A stretch of 64,000 nt of DNA from Clostridiales bacterium (GCA_031261985.1 JAISIR010000018.1:55343-119342), one strand, 5' to 3'. Counted from the first letter of the stretch, positions 50,185 to 60,981 are shown. The notes: generated from the letters alone by a model not told the origin. A program made the numbers and translations.

Positions 50185-51729
50185 ATGCAAATGTCAAAAG
50201 AAGAGGCACTAAAAAGTATAGAAGATTTCGGGACTAAATTTGTTGAATTAGTACCAGAGAGATTTTTTGATGACGAAAATTTCGCTATCAGATTTATTCA
50301 AACTGAAGCAGTGGATTGATTAAAAGTGCCAGAGAGAAACCGCACGGAATTGGTTTGTCTTGCTGCTCTTAGTAAAAACCGCTCTAATATTGCTAAGGTT
50401 TACGAGGCTATACCAGAGCGTGCTAAAGGTAAGTTGATTTTTGATTTTCTGCTAAAAATTGGAGCGTATGAAAATGTTCCAGATTTTATGGAGTTAGCTA
50501 AAAAAGTTGGGTCGTTAGAAAAAGCTACCCAAAAAGTTGAATATGACAAGCTTAATAAGACCGATAGAATTTTACTCGATAACGAAACACCCGAGGCGCG
50601 TGAGAACGCTTTTTACGAGGCGTATAGTGCTTTTATGAAAAAGTCGGACGATTACAAGAAAAACTGTTTTTGCATGCAACGCAACGAGAAAGAGGATATT
50701 TACCGCCTTTCACAAATTCCAAAATATTATCGCTCTGACAGGATTTGTGAGCTAGCTGTTAAAGCAAGAGATAAAGATTTAATCTTAATTCCTAGAGCTA
50801 TTCTTAGTGAAAAATTTATAAACTTAGCCTTTAACGACAATGGCGAAACTTTAAAAAAACCGTGCGATGGCTTTTATAGAATGAAAGATGTTTTTACAAT
50901 GCTATGTTGCGCACGTGGTATGGCAGCAGATGAGATACATCCTAGCTTTTTCGACGGCGCGCAGGTTAATACTTCGGTTTGGGATATTGAAAAGGTTAGG
51001 ACAAAAATTTTTAAAACAATGAGGGAATTAACATCTCAAGTACCTTCTCCAGAAGCACATGGCAGAGTACTCGAAATAATTGATACCGCGTGGGACTTAA
51101 TAACAAGAAAGAAAACTAGCGATAAGCTTAAGGCTAACAGCGCAGATTCTTTAGACTCTTTAGAAAATGAAACTTTATTTAAAGCCAAAGTTTTAGACGC
51201 AGCTTTGTTATGTGAAAAGGTTAATCTTGGCGAAGATATATCTAAATATGACAACCACTTTAAGAAGATTATGCAAGAGATTAAAGAAATTGACATCGAC
51301 CCACGTTTGAAGCATGGCGTTGTTTATGAAGCGTTATTAAAAACCTGCCCAGGAGAATGGATTAGCGATACGCTTGATGTATTGGATTCTATAAAGCTTA
51401 CTGACCTGCCACCTATAACTGTTTACCAAATGAATAAATCGGGAATAGTTGCGCAAGAGCGTTCGTCTGAATCCTCTGACTCGCCTAGTTCGCCTGAATT
51501 TAGCATAAACACGGGCGGCACTAACATCAAAATTAGTAACCAAAGACTATATATTAATGGCAAGATGGCGTACGATGGCGATTATCCTTTAGTTATAAAA
51601 GGCACAAACACAAGTTTTGATTCAACCTTGGAAGCTATTACTGTTGGCAACACAAAAATTGAGGCTAAAAATGGTGTTGTAAAAGTGAATGGCGTCGCAC
51701 CAAAATTTGCTCCGTTGCAGCAACGTTAA
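50185..51729 (+). pseudogene. Hypothetical protein interrupted by an in-frame TGA (50317-50319)
   Basis: MQMSKEEALKSIEDFGTKFVELVPERFFDDENFAIRFIQTEAVD*LKVPERNRTELVCLAALSKN...; same frame on both sides; RBS aggggg only before the upstream ATG. Confidence 0.6.
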
Positions 51730-51761
51730 GGCAAGTAATTTATGCAAATTTAAAAAAATGC

Positions 51762-51946
51762 TTGACAAAGTTTTAGATATGTGTTATAATATTGTAAATT
51801 TGAAAATTGAGGTTATTACATGAATTTTATTAAGACAAATATTAACATTTATGTCGTGGTCGGACGCTGTTCGGCTTATTTGTCTATATAAAAATATAGT
51901 TAAAACCAAGCCGAACACAGAAAATCAAGTTTTCTGTGTTTTTTTT
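51762..51946 (+). promoter_or_regulatory. Promoter, 23-aa leader peptide and terminator/antiterminator (attenuator-like leader)
   Basis: TTGACA-17-TATAAT (51762-51790); leader ORF 51820-51891; gttcggctt/aagccgaac and acacagaaaa-tcaag-ttttctgtgttttttt. Confidence 0.6.
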
Positions 51947-52001
51947 ATTCATTTTTAAACAAGACCTTTGTTTTCAAATACAATTTAAGGAGTAGGTAAA
52001 A

Positions 52002-53729
52002 ATGGGCTCGAAAATTATCGAAATGCCGAATGGGCAAAAGGGATTCTCATCACGTAAAACGTTGGCGGAAGAACGTTTTATTAAGACAGAAGAGTTTGAC
52101 AAAAATGGGTTGCTTACTAAGTTTGAGTTTAACAATATTCCGCGTAATTTTAATTTTTCGTACGATGTCATCGACGTTTTAGCCAAAAAAATCCCTGATA
52201 AACCAGCACTTTTGTACTATAGCGATTCGTGCGAGAAGATGTTTACTTTTGAAGAAATCTCTAAACTCTCTAACCAAGCGGCGAATTATTTTAATGATAT
52301 TGGCATAAAATCGGGCGATAAAGTTTTGGTTGAGGTGCGCAGCAATTATCAGTTCTGGATTATTTTTGCCGCGCTGCATAAGGTTGGAGCGATAATGATT
52401 CCTAATTCTTTTTTATCTTCTGCTGATGATTTAGTGCATAAAATAACAACCGCCAATGTTTCGCACATTATAGCCAGCGATAAAGCGCATGTTTTAGAAG
52501 AGTTTGACAGGGCGTTTGCTCATAAGGGCATTGCTGGCATGATTAAGAACAAGCTGCTAACTAATGCTACAAATCTTGACGATGGCTGGGAATCGTTTGA
52601 TGATAATCTTGTTAAATATAGCGATAGTTTTGAGCGGATTCAGACTAATGTGGACGACCCTATGATAATATTTTTTACATCGGGAACTACGAATCGCCCT
52701 AAAATGGTTGTGCATACATACTCGTACCCTTTGGCGCATATCGCAACCGCTAAGTATTGGCAAAATGTTCAGCCAGATGAGTATAATTTTATCATTGCTG
52801 ATAGGGCGTGGGCGTTCTCGGCTGGTGGAGGTACTTATGGGCAATGGCTTATGGAATCGCCTAACTTAATCTACGATTACGAGCGGTTCGATAGCGCGGC
52901 GGTAGATAAAGCATGGCGGCTTATAGAAAAAAACAAGGTTAGTGCCATCGCGGCTTCGACACCTATTTATTCGCTGCTGCTAAAGGGCTTAAACGATTTG
53001 CTTGCGCGAGGGGAAGAGATTGATTTATCTCACTTGAAAAATTGCGCGGGAGCGGGGCAGGCTTTACCTAAACAATTGCTAGATGAGTTTTACAAAAAAA
53101 CGGGAGTTAAAATTCGCAACGCGCTGTGGCAGACCGAGACGATTCCTGAATTTTGCATCCAAGCCTCTGATAAAAATATTGACACGAGCATAGGTACTAA
53201 GCTGCCATTTTTTGATATTGAGGTGCTTAAAGAGAATGGCGAGGCGGCTGGTGTAGGCGAATTAGGTGAGATTTGCATTAGGCATAAGAATCACACTCAA
53301 ATTGGGTTATTTAAAGGGTATGCCAATAATCCTGAGGCGAATGCTAAAATTTTTGACGACGAGTATTATCACACAGGAGATTGGGCTTATAAAACCAACG
53401 ATGGGCATTGGAATTTTCACGGTAGAATGGACTCGTTGATTAAAGCCTCGGGGTATAGGATTGCGCCCGAAGAAGTTGAAGAAGCCTTAAACACGCACCC
53501 TGCTATTAAAGATTGCCGAGTTTATGGCGAGGCTATGGATAATGGTGACACTCAATTAGTCGCTGATGTTACTATCAAAAAAGGTGTTATTTGGACGAGT
53601 GAATTAGAAAAAGAGATTAAGAACTATGTGGCAGAGCTTACGACGGCGTATAAAAAACCGCGAAAATTTAACGTCTGCAGCGAGATTCCGCGCACGATAA
53701 CCGGGAAAATTATGCGTAAGGCGATTTGA
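52002..53729 (+). CDS. AMP-dependent acyl-CoA synthetase (medium-chain-like)
   Basis: MIIFFTSGTTNRPKMVVHTY; YHTGDWAYKTNDGHWNFHGRMDSLIKASGYRIAPEEVEEAL. Confidence 0.85.
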   Translation: MGSKIIEMPNGQKGFSSRKTLAEERFIKTEEFDKNGLLTKFEFNNIPRNFNFSYDVIDVLAKKIPDKPALLYYSDSCEKMFTFEEISKLSNQAANYFNDIGIKSGDKVLVEVRSNYQFWIIFAALHKVGAIMIPNSFLSSADDLVHKITTANVSHIIASDKAHVLEEFDRAFAHKGIAGMIKNKLLTNATNLDDGWESFDDNLVKYSDSFERIQTNVDDPMIIFFTSGTTNRPKMVVHTYSYPLAHIATAKYWQNVQPDEYNFIIADRAWAFSAGGGTYGQWLMESPNLIYDYERFDSAAVDKAWRLIEKNKVSAIAASTPIYSLLLKGLNDLLARGEEIDLSHLKNCAGAGQALPKQLLDEFYKKTGVKIRNALWQTETIPEFCIQASDKNIDTSIGTKLPFFDIEVLKENGEAAGVGELGEICIRHKNHTQIGLFKGYANNPEANAKIFDDEYYHTGDWAYKTNDGHWNFHGRMDSLIKASGYRIAPEEVEEALNTHPAIKDCRVYGEAMDNGDTQLVADVTIKKGVIWTSELEKEIKNYVAELTTAYKKPRKFNVCSEIPRTITGKIMRKAI

Positions 53730-53747
53730 TTTTAAACTATATGAAGT

Positions 53748-53787
53748 AAATACCCAAGGTGTTAAACTTTCCATCTTGGGTATTTTT
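53748..53787. terminator. Bidirectional terminator
   Basis: aaatacccaag...cttgggtattttt. Confidence 0.75.
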
Positions 53788-53803
53788 ATATTCACAATTT
53801 AAT

Positions 53804-54925
53804 TTACTTTAACAATTCTAACGCTTTATTTAGCTGTGAATCAACATTTGGGTCGGTAATTTCTACCTCTACATTAGGGTCTATTCCAACTTTATCGATG
53901 CACACACCGCTTGGGATAAAGTATCGCGCAATTGTAACTTTAACATACGCACCATTTATAGGGAAAACTTGCTGCATAATGCCCTTGCCGTAAGTTTTGG
54001 TGCCTACTATGGTTGCGCGGTTGTTATCCTTTAGCGCGCCAGTTAATATCTCGGCTGAGCTGGCACTGCCACCATCGGCTAGCACAACCATTGGGATTGT
54101 ATCTTGGTTACCATCGCTGCGGGTGCTCTGTTTATCGCCCGATTTTTCTTGGCTATACATAATCTCTGCCTCGGGTAAAAAATAATCGGCAATATTGCAT
54201 GCAACATCTACAACTCCGCCAGGATTATTACGTAAATCTAGTATTAAACCCTTAGGATTGTTAGCTTTTAGTGCCTCGTATTCTCGTTTAAAATCCTTCT
54301 CTGTATTTGTATCAAACGATGCGATGCGAACGTATGCGATATTATCCTCAAGCATCTCGGCAGTGACAGACGGAACCTCGAACTTGGCGCGTGTAAAAGT
54401 CATATCGGTTGGGGTGGTGGCATCCTTTTTAAGTATGCTTAAAACCACATCAGTTCCTGCGGTGCCTCGAACCTTTGTCACAGCTTCATCTAATTGATTT
54501 GCGCTATATGGCACACCGTCGACGGCTAAAATTTTATCGCCTGTTGCGATTCCAGCTTCTTTAGCAGGCGTTCCATCAATTGGTGCCACAACAACGATTG
54601 TGTTGTCTGCTTCATCGGCAGAAAGTTGCACGCCAATACCAGAGATTTCGCCTGAAACCGCCTGATAAAACTCGTCAAACTCTTGCTTATCCATATAAGT
54701 AGAATAAGGGTCATCTAACGATTGAACGATGCCGCGAGCCGCGCCTTCCATTGCTTTATCGTAATCTACATTATCGTAATATTTAGTACTGATTAGCTCG
54801 TAAGCTTGTTTAATTCGATAATCTGCCGCTATGTTTTTAGAAAATGTAACGGTAGAAAAAAATGTTATTACAGAGGATATGATGGCTACAACAATGGTGT
54901 AAATTACTAGGTTTTTTTTGTTCAA
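53804..54925 (-). CDS. ctpA: S41 family C-terminal processing peptidase
   Basis: ISGIGVQL..., PDZ, LILDLRNNPGGVVDVA, ADGGSASSAEILTGALKDN. Confidence 0.9.
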   Translation of the reverse strand: MNKKNLVIYTIVVAIISSVITFFSTVTFSKNIAADYRIKQAYELISTKYYDNVDYDKAMEGAARGIVQSLDDPYSTYMDKQEFDEFYQAVSGEISGIGVQLSADEADNTIVVVAPIDGTPAKEAGIATGDKILAVDGVPYSANQLDEAVTKVRGTAGTDVVLSILKKDATTPTDMTFTRAKFEVPSVTAEMLEDNIAYVRIASFDTNTEKDFKREYEALKANNPKGLILDLRNNPGGVVDVACNIADYFLPEAEIMYSQEKSGDKQSTRSDGNQDTIPMVVLADGGSASSAEILTGALKDNNRATIVGTKTYGKGIMQQVFPINGAYVKVTIARYFIPSGVCIDKVGIDPNVEVEITDPNVDSQLNKALELLK

Positions 54926-54956
54926 AATTAAGGACCTCGTTTAATTATAATTATGT

Positions 54957-56114
54957 CTATCGCGCGCTAAACTGGTTCATTGGGTTGCTGGTTGCTCCGT
55001 TTATCAAAACTTCAAAATGCAAGTGTGGGCCTGTAGAATTACCAGTGCTGCCTACCTTCATGATAGCTTGACCTTTAGAAACTTTTTGCCCAGAAGAAAC
55101 TAACAACGCACTTGCATGAGCATATAAAGTCGCATATCCGCCACCATGATCGATAACAACCATGTTACCATATGCCGAGTTGTAGTAGGCTTTTGTTACT
55201 GTTCCGCCATTAGCGGCAACTACTTGCGCGCCAGTTGGAGCCGAAATATCTACGCCTGTGTGTAGCTTATTAACCTTTAAAACAGGGTGAAGGCGATACC
55301 CATATTGCGAAGTAATGTTGCTATACCCAGGGATAGGCCAAGTGAAGGTTCCGCCTACATATTTTACGCTTCCGTTAGACGAGCTTAGCGAACCAGAAAG
55401 CTGACTTTTAAGTGCGTTCATAGCTCTCTCGGCTGCTTCATATTGCTTTTGATATTCTTCCACATTTGCTGTAATATTATTAATTTGTTGCTGACGTTGA
55501 TTGCTTAAATACGAAAGATTGGATTTTTTGCTTGCCAATTCATCTTTATCGGCGGTTACTTCGGCTTTATTACTTTCGATACTTGCTTTGCTATCTGCAA
55601 TTACTTGTTTTGCTTCTTTCATTGTATTCAATAAATTTTTATCGTATGATAGCAGCTCGGTCATAATCTCGTAATTAGAGAAAAAATCGTTAATAGAGCT
55701 AGAGCTAAAAAGAATCTCGATATAGTTCCAGTTGCCTTGCTCGCTCATTACTTGAATGCGCTTTTTGAATAAATCGTCCTGCATATTAACCTTAGCCTCG
55801 GCAGCTTCTAGTTCTGCCTGTTTTTTGCCAATCTCAGAATCGAGTTTAGAAATATTATCGTTTAAAACCGAAATCTCGGAATGAAGGGCGGTAATTTGAT
55901 GGTCCAACTTCTCTTTCTCGGTAGCGACTTCATCTTTTTTCTCTTCTTCTGCATCTATCTTTTTTTGCAGCTCTTCTTGTTTTTGTTTAAGTTCCTTCTC
56001 GGTTGCAGCTTGGACGGTGCCAGAGAATAATGGCAATATAACTAAAAGTAACATTACTAAAACAATTACCACTGCAACTATAGCTTTAATTTTAGACTTT
56101 GTTTTGTTCTTCAT
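54957..56114 (-). CDS. Coiled-coil M23 peptidase (EnvC-like)
   Basis: Long coiled coil then HPVLKVNKLHTGVDISAPTGAQVVAA...HLHFEV. Confidence 0.85.
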   Translation of the reverse strand: MKNKTKSKIKAIVAVVIVLVMLLLVILPLFSGTVQAATEKELKQKQEELQKKIDAEEEKKDEVATEKEKLDHQITALHSEISVLNDNISKLDSEIGKKQAELEAAEAKVNMQDDLFKKRIQVMSEQGNWNYIEILFSSSSINDFFSNYEIMTELLSYDKNLLNTMKEAKQVIADSKASIESNKAEVTADKDELASKKSNLSYLSNQRQQQINNITANVEEYQKQYEAAERAMNALKSQLSGSLSSSNGSVKYVGGTFTWPIPGYSNITSQYGYRLHPVLKVNKLHTGVDISAPTGAQVVAANGGTVTKAYYNSAYGNMVVIDHGGGYATLYAHASALLVSSGQKVSKGQAIMKVGSTGNSTGPHLHFEVLINGATSNPMNQFSAR

Positions 56115-56169
56115 TTTTAAAATCCTCCTTCGTCGTTGCTTCAAGAGTTCGCAGAACAGTAGGCTATGA

Positions 56170-57069
56170 CTAAACTTTTAAGTGTTTGCGAACAGAAATT
56201 GCACTGCCTAGCGAGCCAATAACCACGCCAAAACCTACTAGGCAAACAAGTAGTATCGGTGCCATTTGGTTGGCGGTTTTTAATGCCTCGAAGATATTAA
56301 AGTTAGACATAAATTTAGAAATCGAGTTGGTCGCCATAGAATATCCTTGCCAAACAACTAAAAAGGCGAGCAGGCTACCCACTAGACCTATAACGATTCC
56401 TTCTATTATAAATGGCCAGCGGATAAACCAATCGGTCGCGCCGACGAACTTCATTATATTGATATCTTTGCGACGGTCGAAAACTGTCATTTTTATAGTG
56501 TTAGAAATTATGAATATAGAAATGGCAATTAAAAGCGTCATTAGAATTAACACGCCATATTTAATGCCGCGAGTTGTCGCAACAATTTTATCTATTTTGT
56601 CTTTGCTGCTAGTTGTCGATTGAACGCCAGGGATATCCATGATTTGTTGGATAGTACTATCGGCTTGTTCTAAATTGGCGAAGCTTACTTTATAAGAATT
56701 ATTAAGCGGATTATCGTGCTCGTAACCTGCGGCTGCACCATCGGTTTTAGCGTTAAAGTCTGCTAAACGCGAATCTTTACTATAATACTCTACTTTGGCA
56801 ACGTTATCTAGCCTATTCATGCGCACGCCAATATCCTCGATATCTCTGTCAGTGATTTCTTTACTTAAAAACACATCGGCTTGATAATCGTTCTCTAACT
56901 TTGCACCTAAATAATCGACATTAGCCGTGAATACCATGTAAATTCCAAAGAAAATTAGGCATGCAGCAACGATAACAACGCAAGCTAGGCTCATCGATAT
57001 ATTCGACCAAAAGCTTTTGCCGCCCTCTTTAATAAAATATTTTACAGAATTAAATCTCAAACAAAACAC
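56170..57069 (-). CDS. ftsX: Cell division protein FtsX
   Basis: FtsX topology, adjacent ftsE; FVGATDWFIRWPFIIEG. Confidence 0.9.
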   Translation of the reverse strand: MFCLRFNSVKYFIKEGGKSFWSNISMSLACVVIVAACLIFFGIYMVFTANVDYLGAKLENDYQADVFLSKEITDRDIEDIGVRMNRLDNVAKVEYYSKDSRLADFNAKTDGAAAGYEHDNPLNNSYKVSFANLEQADSTIQQIMDIPGVQSTTSSKDKIDKIVATTRGIKYGVLILMTLLIAISIFIISNTIKMTVFDRRKDINIMKFVGATDWFIRWPFIIEGIVIGLVGSLLAFLVVWQGYSMATNSISKFMSNFNIFEALKTANQMAPILLVCLVGFGVVIGSLGSAISVRKHLKV

Positions 57070-57158
57070 CCCATTTTACAACTTATTTATGTAACCCTTT
57101 GTATGCTTTTAATAATTAATTTGAAGATTATTTGAAGCAAGTTAATTATGCTGATTAA

Positions 57159-57839
57159 TTATGCTGAATATGCACCAAACTTTTGGTCGCGAACAATGAC
57201 TCCGCGGTCTATCTCTATAACGCGGCGGCGCATTTTATCTACGATTTCGCTAGCATGAGTAACGATTAAAATCGTTGTCCCGCTTTTATTTATCAAGTTC
57301 AAAATTTTCATTATCTCGGCTGCGTTAACCGGGTCTAGGTTACCGGTCGGCTCGTCTGCTAATAAAACAGGAGGGTTATTAATTATAGCACGCGCCAAGG
57401 CTACACGCTGTTTTTCACCGCCCGAAAGCTCGTCTGCACGCACTTTTGCTTTATGCGTAAGCCCAACGATGCTTAAAACCTCGGGGACTTTGCGACGAAT
57501 CTCGCGGCTAGATGCCCCTGTAACTTGCAGGGCAAACGCGACGTTGTCGAATACACTTTTGTTAGAAAGCAGGCGGAAATCTTGAAACACAACGCCAACG
57601 GTGCGACGGTAATATGGAAGCTCTTTATTAGGAATTTGGGTAATATCGGTAGTATTAATTGTAATGCTGCCAGAGCTTGGCATCTCTTCACGTAAAATTA
57701 ATTTAGTGATGGTGCTTTTGCCTGCGCCAGATGCGCCGATTATAAACACAAACTCGCCCTGCTCGACAAAAAAATTGACGTTGCTTAAGGCTTTTGTGCC
57801 ATTATCATAAGTTTTTGTTACATCGGTAAAAAGAATCAT
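57159..57839 (-). CDS. ftsE: Cell division ATP-binding protein FtsE
   Basis: IIGASGAGKSTITKLI, LSGGEKQRVALARAIINNP; start at RBS-linked ATG. Confidence 0.9.
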   Translation of the reverse strand: MILFTDVTKTYDNGTKALSNVNFFVEQGEFVFIIGASGAGKSTITKLILREEMPSSGSITINTTDITQIPNKELPYYRRTVGVVFQDFRLLSNKSVFDNVAFALQVTGASSREIRRKVPEVLSIVGLTHKAKVRADELSGGEKQRVALARAIINNPPVLLADEPTGNLDPVNAAEIMKILNLINKSGTTILIVTHASEIVDKMRRRVIEIDRGVIVRDQKFGAYSA

Positions 57840-58059
57840 AATATCCCCCCGTTTAATTTTTTGCAATAAATCACTGTAAAAAATAGTAAATTTTAGCACA
57901 TTTTACATTTTATTGTAACATTATATCACAACTAAAAATAAATTGCAAGGGGTAAAATATTACATTTGTGTTAAATTTTGATGTTTTTTGTGTAATATAC
58001 TAGACAAAAAAAATTTTTTGTGATATTATTACATTATATTGTTATGGGGGCAAATTATA

Positions 58060-60348
58060 ATGAACAAAAAAGAGATTATTTCTATCGCGCAAGACTATGC
58101 TATGGATTTTGGACATTCTTCAATTGGAACGCTTCATTTAATGTTATCTATTATGAGTAGTGGCAAAACTGGCAGCGTTTTTTTTGAAAAGCACAACATT
58201 ACTATCGAAAAGATTTTGCAAAAGGCGGATAGTTTAGTTGGGATAACCTCTGCCACTAAGCCTAGTTCGACGCCTATTCCTCTTACCCCGCGCGCTGAGC
58301 ATGCCTTTAATTATGCCGAAAAATTAGCGTCTAAAACTACTAATCCCGAGTCGGGCACGCATCATTTGTTACTTGCTATAATTTGCGACCCAAACGCGCT
58401 TGCTTCTATTATTTTAATTGAGTTAGGCGCAGATATTGAGCTTATTTGCGAAGATGTAGTTAATTTTGATAATGCTAATACTTCTACCGATACCTCTTTA
58501 ACCCCTATGCTTAATAAATACAGCCGTGACCTAACTAAAATGGCGCGCATGGGTAAGTTAGACCCTATTACAACTCGCGAGAACGAAGTTCAAGAGCTAG
58601 CCGAAACCTTATGCCGTCGAAGCAAGAATAACCCTTGCCTAGTTGGCGTTGCAGGGGTAGGTAAAACCGCGGTGGTAGAAGGGTTTGCGCAGGCGATTAT
58701 CGCTGGGAATATACCTGATGTTTTAAGCAATGCTCGCGTTTTAGAGTTAGATATGCCTGCGATTCTTGCTGGGACTAAATATCGTGGTGATTTTGAAGAA
58801 CGTATAAAGGGTGTTTTAATCGAGGCAAAGGCTGATAAAAACATCATTCTATTCATCGATGAAATTCATGCGTATTTAAACAGTTCGGACGAAACAACCA
58901 GCAAGGCAAGCGATATTTTAAAGCCTGCCATGGCGCGTGGCGAAATTAAACTTATAGGCGCCACAACAACTGATGAATACAAGAAATTCATCGAGAAGGA
59001 TAGTGCGCTTAGTCGTCGATTCAATCAAATTACAATAGCCGAGCCTTCTATTCCTCAAACTATCGAAATTTTAAAAGGTGTCGCGCCTAAATATTCTCTA
59101 CATTACAGGATTGACCTAAGTGGTGAGGTTATAGAGCAGATTGTACACATGGCAGATAAATATATCCCAATGGGCGTTATGCCCGATAAAGCCTTGGATT
59201 TGCTTGATAATATTTGCAATTCTAAAGCTATTGATGGGCAGGATAACGACAGGATTTCGACTAAAATACTTAATTTGCGCACCGAAGCTGAGAATTGCAT
59301 CTTAAACGGTAACTTTAGCATGGCTCGAGAGATTAGCAAAAAAATCGCTATACTCGAGATGAATTCTACTTTGCCGAAAATCCAAGCTATTACCAAGGAT
59401 GATGTCATTAATTATGTCCGTCGTAAGACGAGTGTTCAAACCGATAGCATCTTAAATATAGAGTTCGAGTTGAACGATAAAGTGTTTGGTCAGCCCGAGG
59501 CTATTGCTACGATTTCTCAGACTTTACGTCGTGCGTACGCTGGGTTAAAAACGCCTAACTCTCCGCTTGCTAGTTTTATGTTCGTCGGTGAAAAAGGCAG
59601 CGGCAAGCAGCTTTTGGCGCAAAACATATCTAATATTTTGTTCCCTCACGATAGCGGGCTTGTAGTTATAAATTGCAGCGAATTTAGCGAGGAAAGCTCT
59701 GTTTCTAAGCTTATTGGCACCGCTCCCGGATATGTTGGATACAACGACAATAATAATCTGTTCGATAAAATTAAGCGTAACCCACGTTGCGTGCTATTTA
59801 TACAAGATGTTGACGTGGCTTGCAAAAGTGTCCAAAATTTATTTGCGCAAATTTTAAATAATGGTGTTTTTGAGCAGCCAAATGGTATTAAAATTGATTT
59901 TAGGAAGACAATAATTATTATGACAGCTAATGTTCCAGAGCGAAACAATCTAGGCTTCGGCGGCTTTAATAGCGATAGCAATTCTTATCCTCAACCGCAA
60001 AATAACGCGCTTAAGCCTATGTTTAGCGATGAGTTTTTAGATGCGTTTGATAATATAATCAATTTTTCACCTTTGCAGGGCGATGCGCTAACGTCCATTG
60101 CGCTTGACAAACTTAATACACTTAGGAATCAACTTTTGCAGAATTCTGATATTGAGTTTAATTTTACACCAGAAGTTGCTGAGCGCGTGGCTGAAATGGC
60201 GAAAAATCCTAAGGAAATTGACAAAGTCATCTGTGACAACCTAACTAATATGTTGGCGGATAAAATTTTATCGAAGGAATATTTGCCAGGAGATTGTGTA
60301 TTTATAGATAATAGTATATTTGATAATGAAATAGAGCAGGATGCGTAG
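58060..60348 (+). CDS. ClpC/ClpA-like AAA+ unfoldase with degenerate D2 ATPase
   Basis: D1 GVAGVGKTAVVE / ILFIDEIHA / LSRRFNQI intact; D2 GEKGSGKQ / VLFIQDVDVA / SDEFLDAFDN degenerate. Confidence 0.8.
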   Translation: MNKKEIISIAQDYAMDFGHSSIGTLHLMLSIMSSGKTGSVFFEKHNITIEKILQKADSLVGITSATKPSSTPIPLTPRAEHAFNYAEKLASKTTNPESGTHHLLLAIICDPNALASIILIELGADIELICEDVVNFDNANTSTDTSLTPMLNKYSRDLTKMARMGKLDPITTRENEVQELAETLCRRSKNNPCLVGVAGVGKTAVVEGFAQAIIAGNIPDVLSNARVLELDMPAILAGTKYRGDFEERIKGVLIEAKADKNIILFIDEIHAYLNSSDETTSKASDILKPAMARGEIKLIGATTTDEYKKFIEKDSALSRRFNQITIAEPSIPQTIEILKGVAPKYSLHYRIDLSGEVIEQIVHMADKYIPMGVMPDKALDLLDNICNSKAIDGQDNDRISTKILNLRTEAENCILNGNFSMAREISKKIAILEMNSTLPKIQAITKDDVINYVRRKTSVQTDSILNIEFELNDKVFGQPEAIATISQTLRRAYAGLKTPNSPLASFMFVGEKGSGKQLLAQNISNILFPHDSGLVVINCSEFSEESSVSKLIGTAPGYVGYNDNNNLFDKIKRNPRCVLFIQDVDVACKSVQNLFAQILNNGVFEQPNGIKIDFRKTIIIMTANVPERNNLGFGGFNSDSNSYPQPQNNALKPMFSDEFLDAFDNIINFSPLQGDALTSIALDKLNTLRNQLLQNSDIEFNFTPEVAERVAEMAKNPKEIDKVICDNLTNMLADKILSKEYLPGDCVFIDNSIFDNEIEQDA

Positions 60349-60387
60349 ACGTCTTGCGTTTGAACATTAAAAATAGGAGGATTTAAA

Positions 60388-60933
60388 ATGATTATTGCTA
60401 TAATAATTATTGCACTAATTTTACTTTTTGTTATTGGTATGTACAATGGTTTGGTTCAAACTAAAATGAGGGTAGAGAACGCTTTTGCGCAGATAGACAC
60501 TCAATTGCAACGCAGGTACGATTTGATTCCTAACCTTGTTGAAACAGTTAAGGGGTATATGGAGCATGAGCGTGAGACGTTATCGGCTGTAACCGAGGCG
60601 CGCGCAAGTGCCGAAAAGGCTGGAAGTGTTGCCGAGAAAGCAGAGGCTAACGATGCTTTAAGTGGCGCGCTTACACATTTGTTTGCTGTTTCAGAGAATT
60701 ATCCTAATTTAAAGGCTAACGAGAACTTTATGAGTTTGCAAACCGAGCTGACTAATACCGAGAATAAGATTTCGTTCTCTAGGCAATTTTATAACGATAG
60801 CGCAACCACTTATAACACAAAAATAATGGTATTCCCTACAAATATTATTGCTAACATGTTTAATTTTACTTCTGTTGAGTACTTTAAAATTTCGGCTCCA
60901 GAGGCTAAAGATGCGCCTAAGGTGCAATTTTAG
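60388..60933 (+). CDS. LemA family protein
   Basis: MYNGLVQTKMRVENAFAQIDTQLQRRYDLIPNLVETVKGYMEHE. Confidence 0.9.
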   Translation: MIIAIIIIALILLFVIGMYNGLVQTKMRVENAFAQIDTQLQRRYDLIPNLVETVKGYMEHERETLSAVTEARASAEKAGSVAEKAEANDALSGALTHLFAVSENYPNLKANENFMSLQTELTNTENKISFSRQFYNDSATTYNTKIMVFPTNIIANMFNFTSVEYFKISAPEAKDAPKVQF

Positions 60934-60981
60934 TTGATGCTATTTTAATTGAAGTTGTTTAAGTAAAGGTGGTGTGAGAAA

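Noticed and set aside
50317-50319. Selenocysteine codon in the interrupted hypothetical gene
   Set aside because: No obvious SECIS-like hairpin recognised after the TGA and sequence context favours Trp (TGG to TGA)
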